Positions 36,547-45,008 of a stretch of 64,000 nucleotides of DNA are shown here, piece by piece. A program made the translations under genes and the position numbers. How positions within the stretch are numbered: the first letter of the stretch is position 1; every line of letters begins with the position of its first letter. The notes beneath the pieces were generated by a model. That model saw nothing but the letters and a program-made list of their open reading frames with translations, searched no databases and was not told the origin of the DNA. This DNA is from Burkholderia sp. Bp8963 (GTDB lineage Bacteria > Pseudomonadota > Gammaproteobacteria > Burkholderiales > Burkholderiaceae): assembly GCF_003854275.1 (NCBI RefSeq), contig NZ_QTQP01000007.1:1-64000 (forward strand). The letters run 5' to 3'.

Positions 36547-37887
36547 ATGAATCCGCTTCACGCGTTGCCGGCGTCCGCGTCGGCGACGGCCGTGCGCACC
36601 CGCGTGCGCTGGGTCGTGCTGGCCGCGCTGTTCGCGGTCACGACGATCAACTACGCGGACCGCGCCGCGATCTCGATCGCGGGCCCGAGCCTCGCCCGCG
36701 CGCTGCACCTGAACCATGTGCAGATCGGCTTCATCTTTTCCGCGTTCGGCTGGTCGTACGTCGTCGCGCAGCTGCCGGGCGGATGGCTGCTCGATCGCTA
36801 CGGGTCGCGCATCGTCTACGCGTTCAGCATCTTCTTCTGGTCGCTGTTTACGCTGCTGCAGGGCGCGATCGGCTTCTTCGGCGGCGGCGCCGCGTTCGCG
36901 CTGCTGTTCGCGCTGCGCTTTTGCGTCGGCGCGGCCGAGGCGCCGTCGTTCCCGGCCAACAGCCGGATCGTTTCAGCGTGGTTCCCTGCGCCCGAGCGCG
37001 GCACTGCGTCGGCGATCTTCAACGCGGCGCAATATGCGGCGACCGTCGTGTTCGCGCCGCTGATGGGCTGGCTCGTGCACGCGTTCGGCTGGCAGTCGGT
37101 GTTCGCGGTGATGGGCGTGCTCGGCTTCGCGTTCGTCGCGGTATGGAACCGCACCGTGTACGACCCGAAGGACCACCCGCGCATCAACCGCGCCGAACTC
37201 GACTATCTCGCCGACGGCGGCGCGCTCGTCAACATCGACCAGGCGACCGGCCAGCGCGACGGCGGCCCGCAGCTGCGCCACGTGAAGGCGCTGCTGAAGA
37301 GCCGGATGCTGATCGGCGTCTATGTCGCGCAGTACTGCATCAACGCGCTGACCTACTTCTTCATCACGTGGTTTCCCGTCTACCTCGTGCAGGCGCGCGG
37401 GATGTCGATCCTCAACGCCGGGCTCGTCGCGTCGATCCCGGCCGTGTGCGGGTTTCTCGGCGGCATCCTCGGCGGCGTCGTGTCCGATGCGCTGCTGAAG
37501 CGCGGCCTGTCGCTGTCGGTCGCGCGCAAGGTGCCGATCGTCATCGGCATGCTGCTGTCGATGTCGATGGTGGTCTGCAACTACACCGAATCGCATGTGC
37601 TCGTCGTGCTGTTCATGGCGCTGTCGTTCTTCGGCAAGGGGCTCGGCGCGCTCGGCTGGGCCGTCAATGCCGACACCGCGCCGCGCCAGATCGCCGGCCT
37701 GAGCGGCGCGCTGCTCAACACCTGCGGCAACCTGTCGAGCATCACGACGCCGATCGCGATCGGCTACATCGTCGATCGCAGCGGCTCGTTCAACGGCGCG
37801 CTCGTCTATGTCGTCGCGCACGCGCTCGTCGCGGTGATCTGTTACGTGTTCGTCGTCGGCGAGATCCGCCGCGTCGAGCTGGAATGA
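36547..37887 (+). CDS. MFS transporter for glucarate/galactarate-type sugar acids
   Basis: The 446-residue protein is of the anion:cation symporter (phthalate/glucarate permease) group: FAVTTINYADRAAISIAGPS near residue 30, GGWLLDRYGSRIVYAFSIFF near 80, RFCVGAAEAPSFPANSRIVS near 125, and NCG-like NTCGNLSSITTPIAIGYIVD near 400. GTTTTCGGAGGAGACATC gives a strong ribosome binding site. The next gene, 99 bases downstream, is glucarate dehydratase, which supports D-glucarate or a related diacid as substrate. Confidence 0.88.
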   Translation: MNPLHALPASASATAVRTRVRWVVLAALFAVTTINYADRAAISIAGPSLARALHLNHVQIGFIFSAFGWSYVVAQLPGGWLLDRYGSRIVYAFSIFFWSLFTLLQGAIGFFGGGAAFALLFALRFCVGAAEAPSFPANSRIVSAWFPAPERGTASAIFNAAQYAATVVFAPLMGWLVHAFGWQSVFAVMGVLGFAFVAVWNRTVYDPKDHPRINRAELDYLADGGALVNIDQATGQRDGGPQLRHVKALLKSRMLIGVYVAQYCINALTYFFITWFPVYLVQARGMSILNAGLVASIPAVCGFLGGILGGVVSDALLKRGLSLSVARKVPIVIGMLLSMSMVVCNYTESHVLVVLFMALSFFGKGLGALGWAVNADTAPRQIAGLSGALLNTCGNLSSITTPIAIGYIVDRSGSFNGALVYVVAHALVAVICYVFVVGEIRRVELE

Positions 37888-37926
37888 ACGATGCGGGCTC
37901 GCGCCGGCACGCCCGGCCGCCCGCGC

Positions 37927-37971
37927 CAAACAGCACAAGCAGCACAAGCAGCACAAACAGCACAAACAGCA
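37927..37971. repeat. nonamer tandem repeat in the gudD leader
   Basis: Five copies of CAARCAGCA (R = A or G) run from 37927 to 37971, right before CAGGAGCGAAGCG and the gudD ATG. Copy number changes would alter the distance between the MFS stop and the gudD ribosome binding site. Confidence 0.88.
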
Positions 37972-37986
37972 ATCAGGAGCGAAGCG

Positions 37987-39396
37987 ATGTCCGACCCCCG
38001 CAGCGCCGGCCCGACGCCGGGCACCCCGCTGGTGATGCGCATGCAGGTGATCCCCGTCGCCGGGCGCGACAGCATGCTGCTCAACCTGTGCGGCGCGCAT
38101 GCGCCGTTCTTCACCCGCAACCTCGTGATCCTCGCCGACAGCAGCGGGCGCACCGGCGTCGGCGAAGTGCCGGGCGGCGAAGGGATCAGGCAGGCGCTCG
38201 AGCGCATGACCGGTCTCGTGGTCGGCCAGCCGATCGGGCGCTATCAGGCGACGCTCAATGCCGTGCGCGCGGCATTGTCCGGCACCGGTGCGGCGGCCGG
38301 CCGCGCGATCCGGCACGAGGTGACATCGGCCGGCGAAGCCGCCGTGCTGCGGCAGCCGCACGAGATCAACCTGCGGCTCGACAACGTGATCACCGCGATC
38401 GAGGCCGCGCTGCTCGACCTGCTCGGCCAGTACCTCGACGTGCCGGTCGCGGCGCTGCTCGGCGAAGGCCAGCAGCGCGACGCGGTGCCGATGCTCGCGT
38501 ACCTGTTCTATACCGGCGACCGGCGCCGCACCGACCTGCCGTATCGCGACGAAACCGGCGCGCGTGATGCGTGGTTCCGGCTGCGCAACGAGGAGGCGCT
38601 GACGCCCGTGGCGATCGCGCGGCAGGCGGAGGCGGCGGTCGAACGCTACGGATTCGCCGATTTCAAGCTGAAGGGCGGCGTGATGGCGGGCGCCGACGAG
38701 ATGGAGGCGATTGCCGCGATCAAGGCCCGTTTTCCCGATTCACGCGTGACGCTCGACCCGAACGGCGCGTGGTCGCTCGACGAGGCGGTCGCGCTGTGCC
38801 GCGGGCAAGGCCACCTGCTCGCGTACGCGGAAGACCCGTGCGGGCCGGAGGCCGGTTATTCGGGACGCGAGGTGATGGCCGAATTCCGCCGCGCGACCGG
38901 GATCAGGACCGCAACCAACATGATCGCGACCGACTGGCGACAAATGGATCACGCGGTGCGCCTGCAGGCAGTCGACATCCCGCTCGCCGATCCGCATTTC
39001 TGGACGATGCAGGGCTCGGTGCGGCTCGCGCAGCTGTGCCGCGACTGGGGGCTCACGTGGGGCTCGCATTCGAACAATCACTTCGACGTGTCGCTCGCGA
39101 TGTTCACGCATGCGGCGGCCGCCGCACCGGGCGCGATCACCGCGATCGATACGCACTGGATCTGGCAGGAAGGCGATGCGCGGCTCACGCGCGAGCCGCT
39201 CGAGATCGTCGGCGGCAAGGTCGCGGTGCCGCAGCGGCCGGGCCTCGGGATCGAGCTCGACATGGCGCAGGTGGAAGCCGCGCATGCGCTGTACATGCAG
39301 GTCGGCGGCACCGCGCGCGACGACGCGGTTGCGATGCGGTATCTCGTGCCGGGGTGGACTTACGATCCGAAAAGGCCGAGTTTCGGGCGGGGGTGA
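37987..39396 (+). CDS. gudD: glucarate dehydratase
   Basis: The 469-residue enolase-superfamily enzyme dehydrates D-glucarate to 5-keto-4-deoxy-glucarate. Visible residues are the catalytic Lys in [13 protein letters not shown] (near 222), metal ligands in [10 protein letters not shown] (near 255) and [17 protein letters not shown] (near 282), and the catalytic His in [16 protein letters not shown] (near 360). Length fits GudD (about 445-470). It is downstream of its likely transporter. No later pathway gene (kdgD or garL) is in the window. Confidence 0.93.
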   Translation: MSDPRSAGPTPGTPLVMRMQVIPVAGRDSMLLNLCGAHAPFFTRNLVILADSSGRTGVGEVPGGEGIRQALERMTGLVVGQPIGRYQATLNAVRAALSGTGAAAGRAIRHEVTSAGEAAVLRQPHEINLRLDNVITAIEAALLDLLGQYLDVPVAALLGEGQQRDAVPMLAYLFYTGDRRRTDLPYRDETGARDAWFRLRNEEALTPVAIARQAEAAVERYGFADFKLKGGVMAGADEMEAIAAIKARFPDSRVTLDPNGAWSLDEAVALCRGQGHLLAYAEDPCGPEAGYSGREVMAEFRRATGIRTATNMIATDWRQMDHAVRLQAVDIPLADPHFWTMQGSVRLAQLCRDWGLTWGSHSNNHFDVSLAMFTHAAAAAPGAITAIDTHWIWQEGDARLTREPLEIVGGKVAVPQRPGLGIELDMAQVEAAHALYMQVGGTARDDAVAMRYLVPGWTYDPKRPSFGRG

Positions 39397-39420
39397 CGAC
39401 TGACGGTGGCGGACGACGGG

Positions 39421-39490
39421 CGGCGGGCGGCGGGCGGCGGGCGGCGGGCGGCGGGCGGCGGGCGGCGGGCGGCGGGCGGCGGGCGGCGGG
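39421..39490. repeat. heptamer tandem repeat, 10 perfect copies
   Basis: Ten exact copies of CGGCGGG fill 39421-39490 between gudD and the tRNA-Ala terminator. The perfect copies imply recent slippage. G-runs with regular spacing on this strand could form G-quadruplex DNA. No gene covers it. Confidence 0.95.
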
Positions 39491-39551
39491 CAATGCCACC
39501 CACCACAGAGGTGGAACTCGGCCGGCATCGGCGCCGCGCTGACCAAGCAAA

Positions 39552-39579
39552 AAGGGCCCGATCTTGCGATCGAGCCCTT
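39552..39579 (-). terminator. terminator of tRNA-Ala
   Basis: Arms 39552-39563 and 39568-39579 (one mismatch, 4-base loop); the minus strand runs on into TTTTTG. Confidence 0.82.
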
Positions 39580-39589
39580 CGAAATCTGT

Positions 39590-39665
<76 letters not shown>

Positions 39666-39727
39666 AACAGATATTGATCATACACACGCATTTGCGCGCT
39701 TGGCAATAGGTGTCGATACAGGCGTCG

Positions 39728-40072
39728 TTACTTCGACGGCGCCCCCGCCAGCACCCATTCGACGACCGAACGGACGTCCGCATCGCTCATGCGCGGATGC
39801 GCGGGCATCGGAATCGCGCCCCACACGCCGGAGCCCCCCTCCTTCACCTTTTTCGACAGCTTCGCCACGGCTTGCGGGTCGCCCTTGTAGCGCGCCGCGA
39901 TGTCCTTGAACGACGGGCCGACCAGCTTGCGGTCGACCGCGTGGCAGCCCATGCACGCATTGCCGCGCGCGACCTTGAGGCCGTCGCCGACGTCTGCATG
40001 CGCGACCGCGCCGAACGTGCCGGCCACGAGCGCCGCGGCAACCGCGCCCTGCATCCAGTGCTTCAGCTTCAT
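39728..40072 (-). CDS. class I c-type cytochrome (c551/c552 type)
   Basis: The 114-residue periplasmic protein has a signal peptide (cut after AHA near residue 26), one haem motif CMGCH near residue 40, and an axial methionine candidate in IPMPAHPRM near 90. It is a short electron carrier. Its start overlaps the stop of the upstream BON lipoprotein gene by four bases (ATGA), so it is translationally coupled to it. The oxidase or reductase it serves is not in the window. Confidence 0.92.
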   Translation of the reverse strand: MKLKHWMQGAVAAALVAGTFGAVAHADVGDGLKVARGNACMGCHAVDRKLVGPSFKDIAARYKGDPQAVAKLSKKVKEGGSGVWGAIPMPAHPRMSDADVRSVVEWVLAGAPSK

Positions 40073-40863
40073 TGCGGCACCGCCTTCGGGTTGCCCGGAT
40101 GCACGTTGCTCGAATTCGAGATCGGCGCGGGCGGCTGCAGCGGCGTCGACGTCACCGACGTGTCGGGCACGGCGCCGACCGTCGCATTGTCCGCCGGCGC
40201 GGCCGACGTCGCAGCGGCGCCGCTCGCGGGCGTCGCCGCCTGCAGTGCCTGCGCATCCTGCGGCTTGATGTACTGGAACACCTTCACGACCTTCTCGACG
40301 CCCGGCACCTGGCTCGCGACTTCCGCGCCGCGGTTGCCTTCGTCGACCGTCACGAGGCCCAACAGGTAGAGATTGCCGCGCTCGCAGACGACCTTGTAAT
40401 TGTTCGCCGAGATGCCCTTCTCGCCGATCAGCGCGGTCTTCACGCGCCCTTCGAGGTACGAGTCGTTCGCGCGGTCCGACAGCGAGCTGGCCGGCCCGAT
40501 CGCCAGCTCGTTGACGATGCCGTTCACATTGTTGATCCCGCGCACGATGGCCTCGGCGCGCTGCTTCGACGCATCGTCGGGCACCTCGCCCGTCAGCAGC
40601 ACGCGGCGGTTGAACACGGTCACGTTCACGTGCGCCTGGTCCGGCAGGCCGCTGTTGATCTGCGTCGTCGCCTTGACCTGGATCTCGCGGTCTTCCGTCT
40701 GCGCGCCGAGCGTGCGGCGATCGGTCGCGATCAGCGCGCCGCCGCCGGCTGCTGCGCCCAGCACCCCGAGCACGCAGCCCTGCAGCGACACGGCGAGCCC
40801 CGCCGTCAGCGCGGCAAGCAGCGTGGTTCTGACGAGCGTCTGTTTGACGCGGCTTGGTTTCAT
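40069..40863 (-). CDS. dolP: BON-domain outer membrane lipoprotein, DolP/YraP-like
   Basis: The 263-residue lipoprotein has a lipobox LQGC near residue 29, then two BON domains (about 45-115, with VNVTVFNRRVLLTGEVPD; and about 125-195, with NYKVVCERGNLYLLGLVTVD). A low-complexity Ala/Pro/Ser tail of about 65 residues follows, absent from E. coli DolP (191 aa). DolP binds anionic lipid at the outer membrane and supports BAM. The call rests on domain layout and on gene order yraN-diaA-dolP, which is the same in E. coli. The start ATG at 40863 has GGAGAGCC before it. Confidence 0.82.
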   Translation of the reverse strand: MKPSRVKQTLVRTTLLAALTAGLAVSLQGCVLGVLGAAAGGGALIATDRRTLGAQTEDREIQVKATTQINSGLPDQAHVNVTVFNRRVLLTGEVPDDASKQRAEAIVRGINNVNGIVNELAIGPASSLSDRANDSYLEGRVKTALIGEKGISANNYKVVCERGNLYLLGLVTVDEGNRGAEVASQVPGVEKVVKVFQYIKPQDAQALQAATPASGAAATSAAPADNATVGAVPDTSVTSTPLQPPAPISNSSNVHPGNPKAVPQ

Positions 40864-40880
40864 CGACGGCTCTCCTTCAT

Positions 40881-41465
40881 TCAATCCTCACCCAGCAGCA
40901 TCGCGTCGATGCCGTCGCACAGGCAGTGGATGGTCAGCAGATGGACTTCTTGGATGCGCGCCGCGCGTTCGGCCGGCACGCTGATCGGGATGTCGGTGTC
41001 GGACAGCGCGGCCGCGAGCGCATGGCTGCTGCCGCCCATCAGCGCGACCACCGTCATTTCGCGCTCGTGCGCCTCGTCGACGGCGGCCAGAACGCGCGGC
41101 GACGCGCCGGTCGGGTCGAGCACCAGCAGGATGTCGCCGGTCTGCCCGAGCACGCGCACCTGCTGCGCGAACAGCTGCTCGGGCGCCGCCGCACCGGTCA
41201 GGCCCGCGTGGGACGCATCGGTGCCGAGCGCAATGGCGGGCAGGCCCGGCCGCTCGCGCTCGAAGCCGCCGACCAGCGACGCGGCGAGGTATTGCGCGGC
41301 GGCGGCCGACGGGCCGTCGCCGCATGCGACGATCTTGTTGCCGTTCGCCAGCGCGGCGAACATCGCGTCGACCGCGGCTGCGATCGGCAGCGACAGCGCG
41401 TCGGCGGCTTCGAGGTGAAGCGCGACACTAGCGCGGAAATGTTGCTGAATACGTTCGACTGACAT
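40881..41465 (-). CDS. diaA: SIS-domain protein, DiaA / phosphoheptose isomerase family
   Basis: The 194-residue protein is a single SIS domain (NKIVACGDGPSAAAAQYLAA near 45, VLGQTGDILLVLDPTGASPR near 110). By synteny (yraN-diaA-dolP) it corresponds to DiaA, which binds DnaA and promotes timely initiation of replication. GmhA, the heptose isomerase, is a close homologue and is the usual automatic name. It lies 17 bases before the BON lipoprotein gene. Confidence 0.82.
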   Translation of the reverse strand: MSVERIQQHFRASVALHLEAADALSLPIAAAVDAMFAALANGNKIVACGDGPSAAAAQYLAASLVGGFERERPGLPAIALGTDASHAGLTGAAAPEQLFAQQVRVLGQTGDILLVLDPTGASPRVLAAVDEAHEREMTVVALMGGSSHALAAALSDTDIPISVPAERAARIQEVHLLTIHCLCDGIDAMLLGED

Positions 41466-41605
41466 CGATTCCTGACCGGGTACAACGCGTGATGGACATC
41501 GCGCGACATCATGGGTGCGGCGAGTTTACCGTACTCCGGGGCCTCGTCCGGGGGCCTGGCAAGAACTCTTTACATCTCGTCACAGCTCGCGGCGATACGT
41601 CGTCG

Positions 41606-42106
41606 CTATACGTCGTCGATACGAAACGCGTCGCGCAGCCACACGAGCTGCCCGGCTTCGAACGCGACCACGTCGAAGCGGCACGGCGCGCCGGCGCCGT
41701 ACCGCGCCCAGAACTGCTGTGCGGCCGCGACGAGCCGCCGGCGCTTGCGCCAGCCGATGCTCGCCGCCGCACCGCCATGCCGGACGCTGCGCCGCGCGCG
41801 CACCTCGACGAAGACCAGCATGCCATCCGGCTCGCGCATCACGAGATCGAGCTCGCCGCCGCGCATCGTCACGTTCGCTGCGACGAACGCGAGCTGGCGG
41901 CGTTCGAGGAACTGCCGCGCCCGTGCCTCGAACGCCGCACCGACCGACTTGGATCGCACCGCGCCGGAAAAGTTGTCGCCACGCGCCGTTGCCTGCGCGT
42001 CCGCGCGCAGCGGATCGCGGCGGCCGCCGGGCGATCCGGACGACGCCCCGTGGCACAATGCCGACCTTGTTCCGCTTGCGCCGCGCCCGCGCGCGTTGCC
42101 CGCCAT
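41606..42106 (-). CDS. yraN: YraN/UPF0102 family endonuclease-like protein
   Basis: The 166-residue protein has the UPF0102 core from about residue 50: [35 protein letters not shown] and VFVEVRARR, i.e. the E-x-D-x(n)-E-x-K/R pattern of restriction-like nucleases. The first 40 residues are extra compared with E. coli YraN. The ATG at 42106 has a near-perfect AAGGAGG 6 bases upstream; a TTG at 42058 would give about 150 residues. Its start codon overlaps the rsmI start on the other strand. Confidence 0.83.
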   Translation of the reverse strand: MAGNARGRGASGTRSALCHGASSGSPGGRRDPLRADAQATARGDNFSGAVRSKSVGAAFEARARQFLERRQLAFVAANVTMRGGELDLVMREPDGMLVFVEVRARRSVRHGGAAASIGWRKRRRLVAAAQQFWARYGAGAPCRFDVVAFEAGQLVWLRDAFRIDDV

Positions 42107-42983
42107 GACTTCCCTCCTTGAACTTGCGCACACGCAGCACTACCCGGCCGCCGCGCTCTACATCGTCGCAACGCCGATCGGCAACGCGGCCGACATCACG
42201 CTGCGCGCGCTCCATGTGCTCGGCCTCGCCGACCGCATCGCGGCCGAGGACACCCGCAACACCGGCCAGCTCCTCACCCGCTACGGGATCTCGAAACCGC
42301 TCATCGCCGCGCACGAGCACAACGAACGCGAAGCGGCGCTGCGCGTGATCGAGCACCTGCGCGCCGGCGAGCGCGTCGCGTACGTATCGGACGCCGGCAC
42401 GCCCGGCATTTCGGACCCCGGTGCGCGGCTCGTCGACGCGGTGCGCGCGGCTGGCTTCGCGGTGATTCCGCTGCCCGGCGCGAGCGCGGCCGTCACCGCG
42501 CTCAGCGTCGCGGGCGACTGGGCCGGCACGTTCACGTTCGCAGGCTTCCTGCCGCCGAAGGCGAAGCAGCGCGCCGCCGAGCTGCAGGCGCTGGCCGCGC
42601 ATCCCTATGCGCTCGTGTTCTACGAGGCGCCGCACCGGATCGTCGAGACGGTCACCGCGCTCGCCGACGCATTCGGCCCCGCGCGCCGGCTGCTGATCGC
42701 ACGCGAGCTGACCAAGCTACACGAACAGCTGTTCCAGGGCACCCTGGCCGAAGGGCTGACCTGGCTCGAAGGCGACGCGAACCGGCAGCGCGGCGAGTTC
42801 GTGCTCGTCGTCGAAGGCGCGCCGGCCGACAAGGGCGCGGCCGACGACACCGCGCACGATGCGCTGCTCAAGCTGCTGCTGGAGGAAGTGCCGGTGAAGA
42901 GCGCGGCGAAACTCGCGGCCGCGCTGACGGGCGCGCCGCGCAACGCGCTGTATGCGCGCGCGCTGGCGCTGAAGGACGGTTGA
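42105..42983 (+). CDS. rsmI: 16S rRNA 2'-O-ribose C1402 methyltransferase RsmI
   Basis: The 292-residue enzyme methylates the ribose of C1402 in 16S rRNA. Visible motifs are [19 protein letters not shown] near residue 18, [11 protein letters not shown] near 48, [17 protein letters not shown] near 90 and [12 protein letters not shown] near 172. The C-terminal part has the family [12 protein letters not shown] segment. The ATG at 42105 lacks a Shine-Dalgarno sequence and shares CATG with the start of yraN on the opposite strand. Confidence 0.93.
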   Translation: MTSLLELAHTQHYPAAALYIVATPIGNAADITLRALHVLGLADRIAAEDTRNTGQLLTRYGISKPLIAAHEHNEREAALRVIEHLRAGERVAYVSDAGTPGISDPGARLVDAVRAAGFAVIPLPGASAAVTALSVAGDWAGTFTFAGFLPPKAKQRAAELQALAAHPYALVFYEAPHRIVETVTALADAFGPARRLLIARELTKLHEQLFQGTLAEGLTWLEGDANRQRGEFVLVVEGAPADKGAADDTAHDALLKLLLEEVPVKSAAKLAAALTGAPRNALYARALALKDG

Positions 42984-43057
42984 GAACGCGGCGGCCGGTC
43001 TCCGGTCGGCAGCGACGGCCGCCGCCGGACCACCGGAAAGCGCCGCGCCTGAACGAC

Positions 43058-43083
43058 AAAGGGCTGCCCGAAGGCAGCCCTTT
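43058..43083 (+). terminator. bidirectional terminator between rsmI and rlpA
   Basis: Perfect 11-base arms (43058-43068, 43073-43083) around CGAA, with T run to 43085. Confidence 0.9.
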
Positions 43084-43111
43084 TTGCATCTGCGGGGCGA
43101 TCCGCGTCGCG

Positions 43112-43720
43112 TTACTTCGCCGAGTTCGACGCGACCATCTCGTCGCGCGCCTCGCGCGCTTCCTGCGGCGACAGCCCTTCGATCTTCACGCGCCCGGTGC
43201 CCGCGTGCACGAGACCGATGATCTTCGCGGCCGCGTACGACAGGTCGAGCACCCGGCCTCGCTTGTACGGCCCGCGATCGTTGACCTTCACGACAACCCA
43301 CTTGCCGTTCGACGGGTTCGTCACCCTGATGTAGGACGACAGCGGCAGCGTGCGGTGCGCGGCGGTGAGCGCGTTCATGTTGAAGCGCTCGCCGTTCGCG
43401 GTGCGGCGGCCGTGGAAGCCCCGGCCGTACCACGATGCGCGGCCGTTCTGACGGAAATCGGACACGTCGGCGCCGTCGATCGGCTGCGCGTCGGCCAGCG
43501 AAGTGCTCTTCGCGTCCTTGCTGTCGGCGGCCGGCATCGATGCCAGCGCCGAATCGAAATTCATCTGCGACTTGTTGTTGTCCGCGTTCGCGGCGCCGGT
43601 CGTCTTGACCGCGTTCTTCTGGTTCGCGCTGCTGGTCGTCTGGCTGGGCGGTACGGCACAGCCCGTCAACGCGAGAAATACTGCCAAGGTTCCGAATCGG
43701 CTCGGAAATCGAAAATTCAT
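43112..43720 (-). CDS. rlpA: RlpA-type septal lytic transglycosylase (short form, no SPOR domain)
   Basis: The 202-residue lipoprotein (lipobox LTGC near residue 21) has a Ser/Asn/Ala-rich linker and one double-psi beta-barrel domain: GRASWYGRGFHGRRTANGE, LPLSSYIRVTNPSNGKWVVV and catalytic-region VNDRGPYKRGRVLDLSYAAA. The C-terminal SPOR domain of Pseudomonas and E. coli RlpA is missing, so septal targeting must differ. The ATG at 43720 is preferred to the upstream frame opening because it places the signal peptide at the N-terminus. Confidence 0.88.
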   Translation of the reverse strand: MNFRFPSRFGTLAVFLALTGCAVPPSQTTSSANQKNAVKTTGAANADNNKSQMNFDSALASMPAADSKDAKSTSLADAQPIDGADVSDFRQNGRASWYGRGFHGRRTANGERFNMNALTAAHRTLPLSSYIRVTNPSNGKWVVVKVNDRGPYKRGRVLDLSYAAAKIIGLVHAGTGRVKIEGLSPQEAREARDEMVASNSAK

Positions 43721-43924
43721 CGACGTGTCGCCTTCTGGTTCGGGCCGCTCCTTCACAACGGTTGATACGCGGCCCGGACGGCAAATGCGTGCACGCCCCG
43801 CTCGAATGCGAGCAGGCGGCTTGCATGGGCGCGGCTATCGTACTTGCCGCAACCGTCCTGATTAGTTTTCACGTCTGGCGCAACCTGTCCCCGGCAGCCT
43901 GACCAGACCCCACATGCCGCCATC

Positions 43925-44175
43925 GAACATGGCTTTCACGTTCGCGCGCGTTGCAACAGCCAACGCACAGGAACGGCGGCACAGGCCTCATCCGGCGTTG
44001 CGGCAGCAAGGCCGCGGCGGGCGCGTAGCACCCGGCCGGACAAGACGTGAGCACCGAACGCTCGGTGCTGGATTCGCCGCCGGACTCCCGGCGGCCGATG
44101 CTTTGACGGTGCTCATGGCCCCCTGTCTGACGGGGCTCGAACACCAGCGAAACGCGTGAAAATCACGCGTGATGA
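43925..44175 (-). ncRNA. candidate structured non-coding RNA
   Basis: This is the core of a 643-bp gap between rlpA and the MBL gene. On the minus strand it starts at a palindrome ATCACGCGTGAT (44173-44162) right after a consensus -10. It contains two perfect hairpins: 8-bp arms 44076-44083/44088-44095 and 44050-44057/44062-44069. A third segment, 44107-44115, is the exact complement of 44048-44056 and competes with the second hairpin. The two outer ends (about 44155-44135 and 43935-43960) also show partial complementarity. No known RNA family was recognised with confidence and no coding frame is convincing. Confidence 0.4.
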
Positions 44176-44180
44176 ACCGC

Positions 44181-44186
44181 ATTATA
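44181..44186 (-). promoter_or_regulatory. consensus -10 box on the minus strand
   Basis: The minus strand reads TATAAT in an A/T-rich patch (GATTTATGTATAATGCGG). The upstream TTGCAG is 19 bases away and weak. Transcription would begin near 44174 and run through the structured region toward rlpA, whose start is about 450 bases further on. Confidence 0.5.
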
Positions 44187-44331
44187 CATAAATCAAAATG
44201 TGGTCCTGCAAAACGGCCTGTCCCGGCCATTGATTCTCGCTATGGCTGTAACAATCGGGATGCTCCGGGATTGCCCGCCCATGCGCGGCGAATCCTGCGG
44301 CATGCGGACGGCAGGCCGCTCGCGCGCCCGG

Positions 44332-44337
44332 TACAAT
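44332..44337 (+). promoter_or_regulatory. possible -10 box of the MBL hydrolase gene
   Basis: TACAAT lies 26 bases before the ATG at 44364; no good -35 is seen 16-18 bases upstream. Confidence 0.35.
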
Positions 44338-44363
44338 CGGACCTTTTAGCCGCCGGTGCTTCC

Positions 44364-45008
44364 ATGAAAGTCACGCTCATCCCGGTCACGCCGTTCCAGC
44401 AGAACTGCTCGCTGCTCGTCTGCGAGACGACCGGCCGCGCCGCCGTCGTTGATCCCGGCGGCGATCTCGAACGGATCCAGCAGGAAGTCGCGCAGCAGAA
44501 CGTGCAGATCGAGAAGGTGCTGCTGACGCACGGGCACATCGACCACTGCGCGGGCGCGAAGACGCTCGCGACGCACTACGGCGTGCCGATCGAGGGACCG
44601 CAGGAAGACGAGCGCTTCTGGATCGAGAAGCTGCCGATGCAGAGCGAGCGCTTCGGCTTTCCGGCCGCCGATGCGTTCGAGCCCGATCGCTGGCTGAACG
44701 ATGGCGATACCGTGCAGTTCGGTGACGAAACGCTCGAGGTCTATCACTGCCCGGGCCACACGCCCGGCCACGTCGTGTTCTTCAGCCGCGCGCACCGGCT
44801 CGCGATCGTCGGCGACGTGCTGTTCGCCGGCTCGATCGGCCGCACCGACTTCCCGCGCGGCAACCATGCCGACCTCGTCCGTTCGATCAAGGACAAGCTC
44901 TGGCCGCTCGGCGACGACGTCACGTTCGTGCCGGGCCACGGCCCCGTGTCGACGTTCGGCGACGAGCGCCGCACGAATCCGTTCGTGTCGGACAAGGTGT
45001 TCGGATGA
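44364..45008 (+). CDS. metallo-beta-lactamase fold hydrolase, glyoxalase II / YcbL-like
   Basis: The 214-residue cytoplasmic protein has the zinc motif [12 protein letters not shown] near residue 56, further ligands in [12 protein letters not shown] near 132, [20 protein letters not shown] near 155, and the final His in [20 protein letters not shown]. This matches YcbL-type glyoxalase II proteins that hydrolyse S-lactoylglutathione or other thioesters. Its stop overlaps the next start by four bases (ATGA). Confidence 0.88.
   Translation: MKVTLIPVTPFQQNCSLLVCETTGRAAVVDPGGDLERIQQEVAQQNVQIEKVLLTHGHIDHCAGAKTLATHYGVPIEGPQEDERFWIEKLPMQSERFGFPAADAFEPDRWLNDGDTVQFGDETLEVYHCPGHTPGHVVFFSRAHRLAIVGDVLFAGSIGRTDFPRGNHADLVRSIKDKLWPLGDDVTFVPGHGPVSTFGDERRTNPFVSDKVFG

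Noticed and set aside
41511-42104. A much longer rsmI reading frame starting inside yraN
   Set aside because: The extra 198 residues are Arg/Ala/Pro-rich and are the mirror of yraN; RsmI proteins begin shortly before the [10 protein letters not shown] motif.
43925-44175. 6S RNA, RNase P RNA, tmRNA or cobalamin riboswitch
   Set aside because: The conserved blocks of these families (GAGGAAAGTCC of RNase P, cobalamin box, tmRNA tRNA-like ends) are not found, and the two strong internal hairpins do not fit the long 6S hairpin. It is left as an unassigned candidate.
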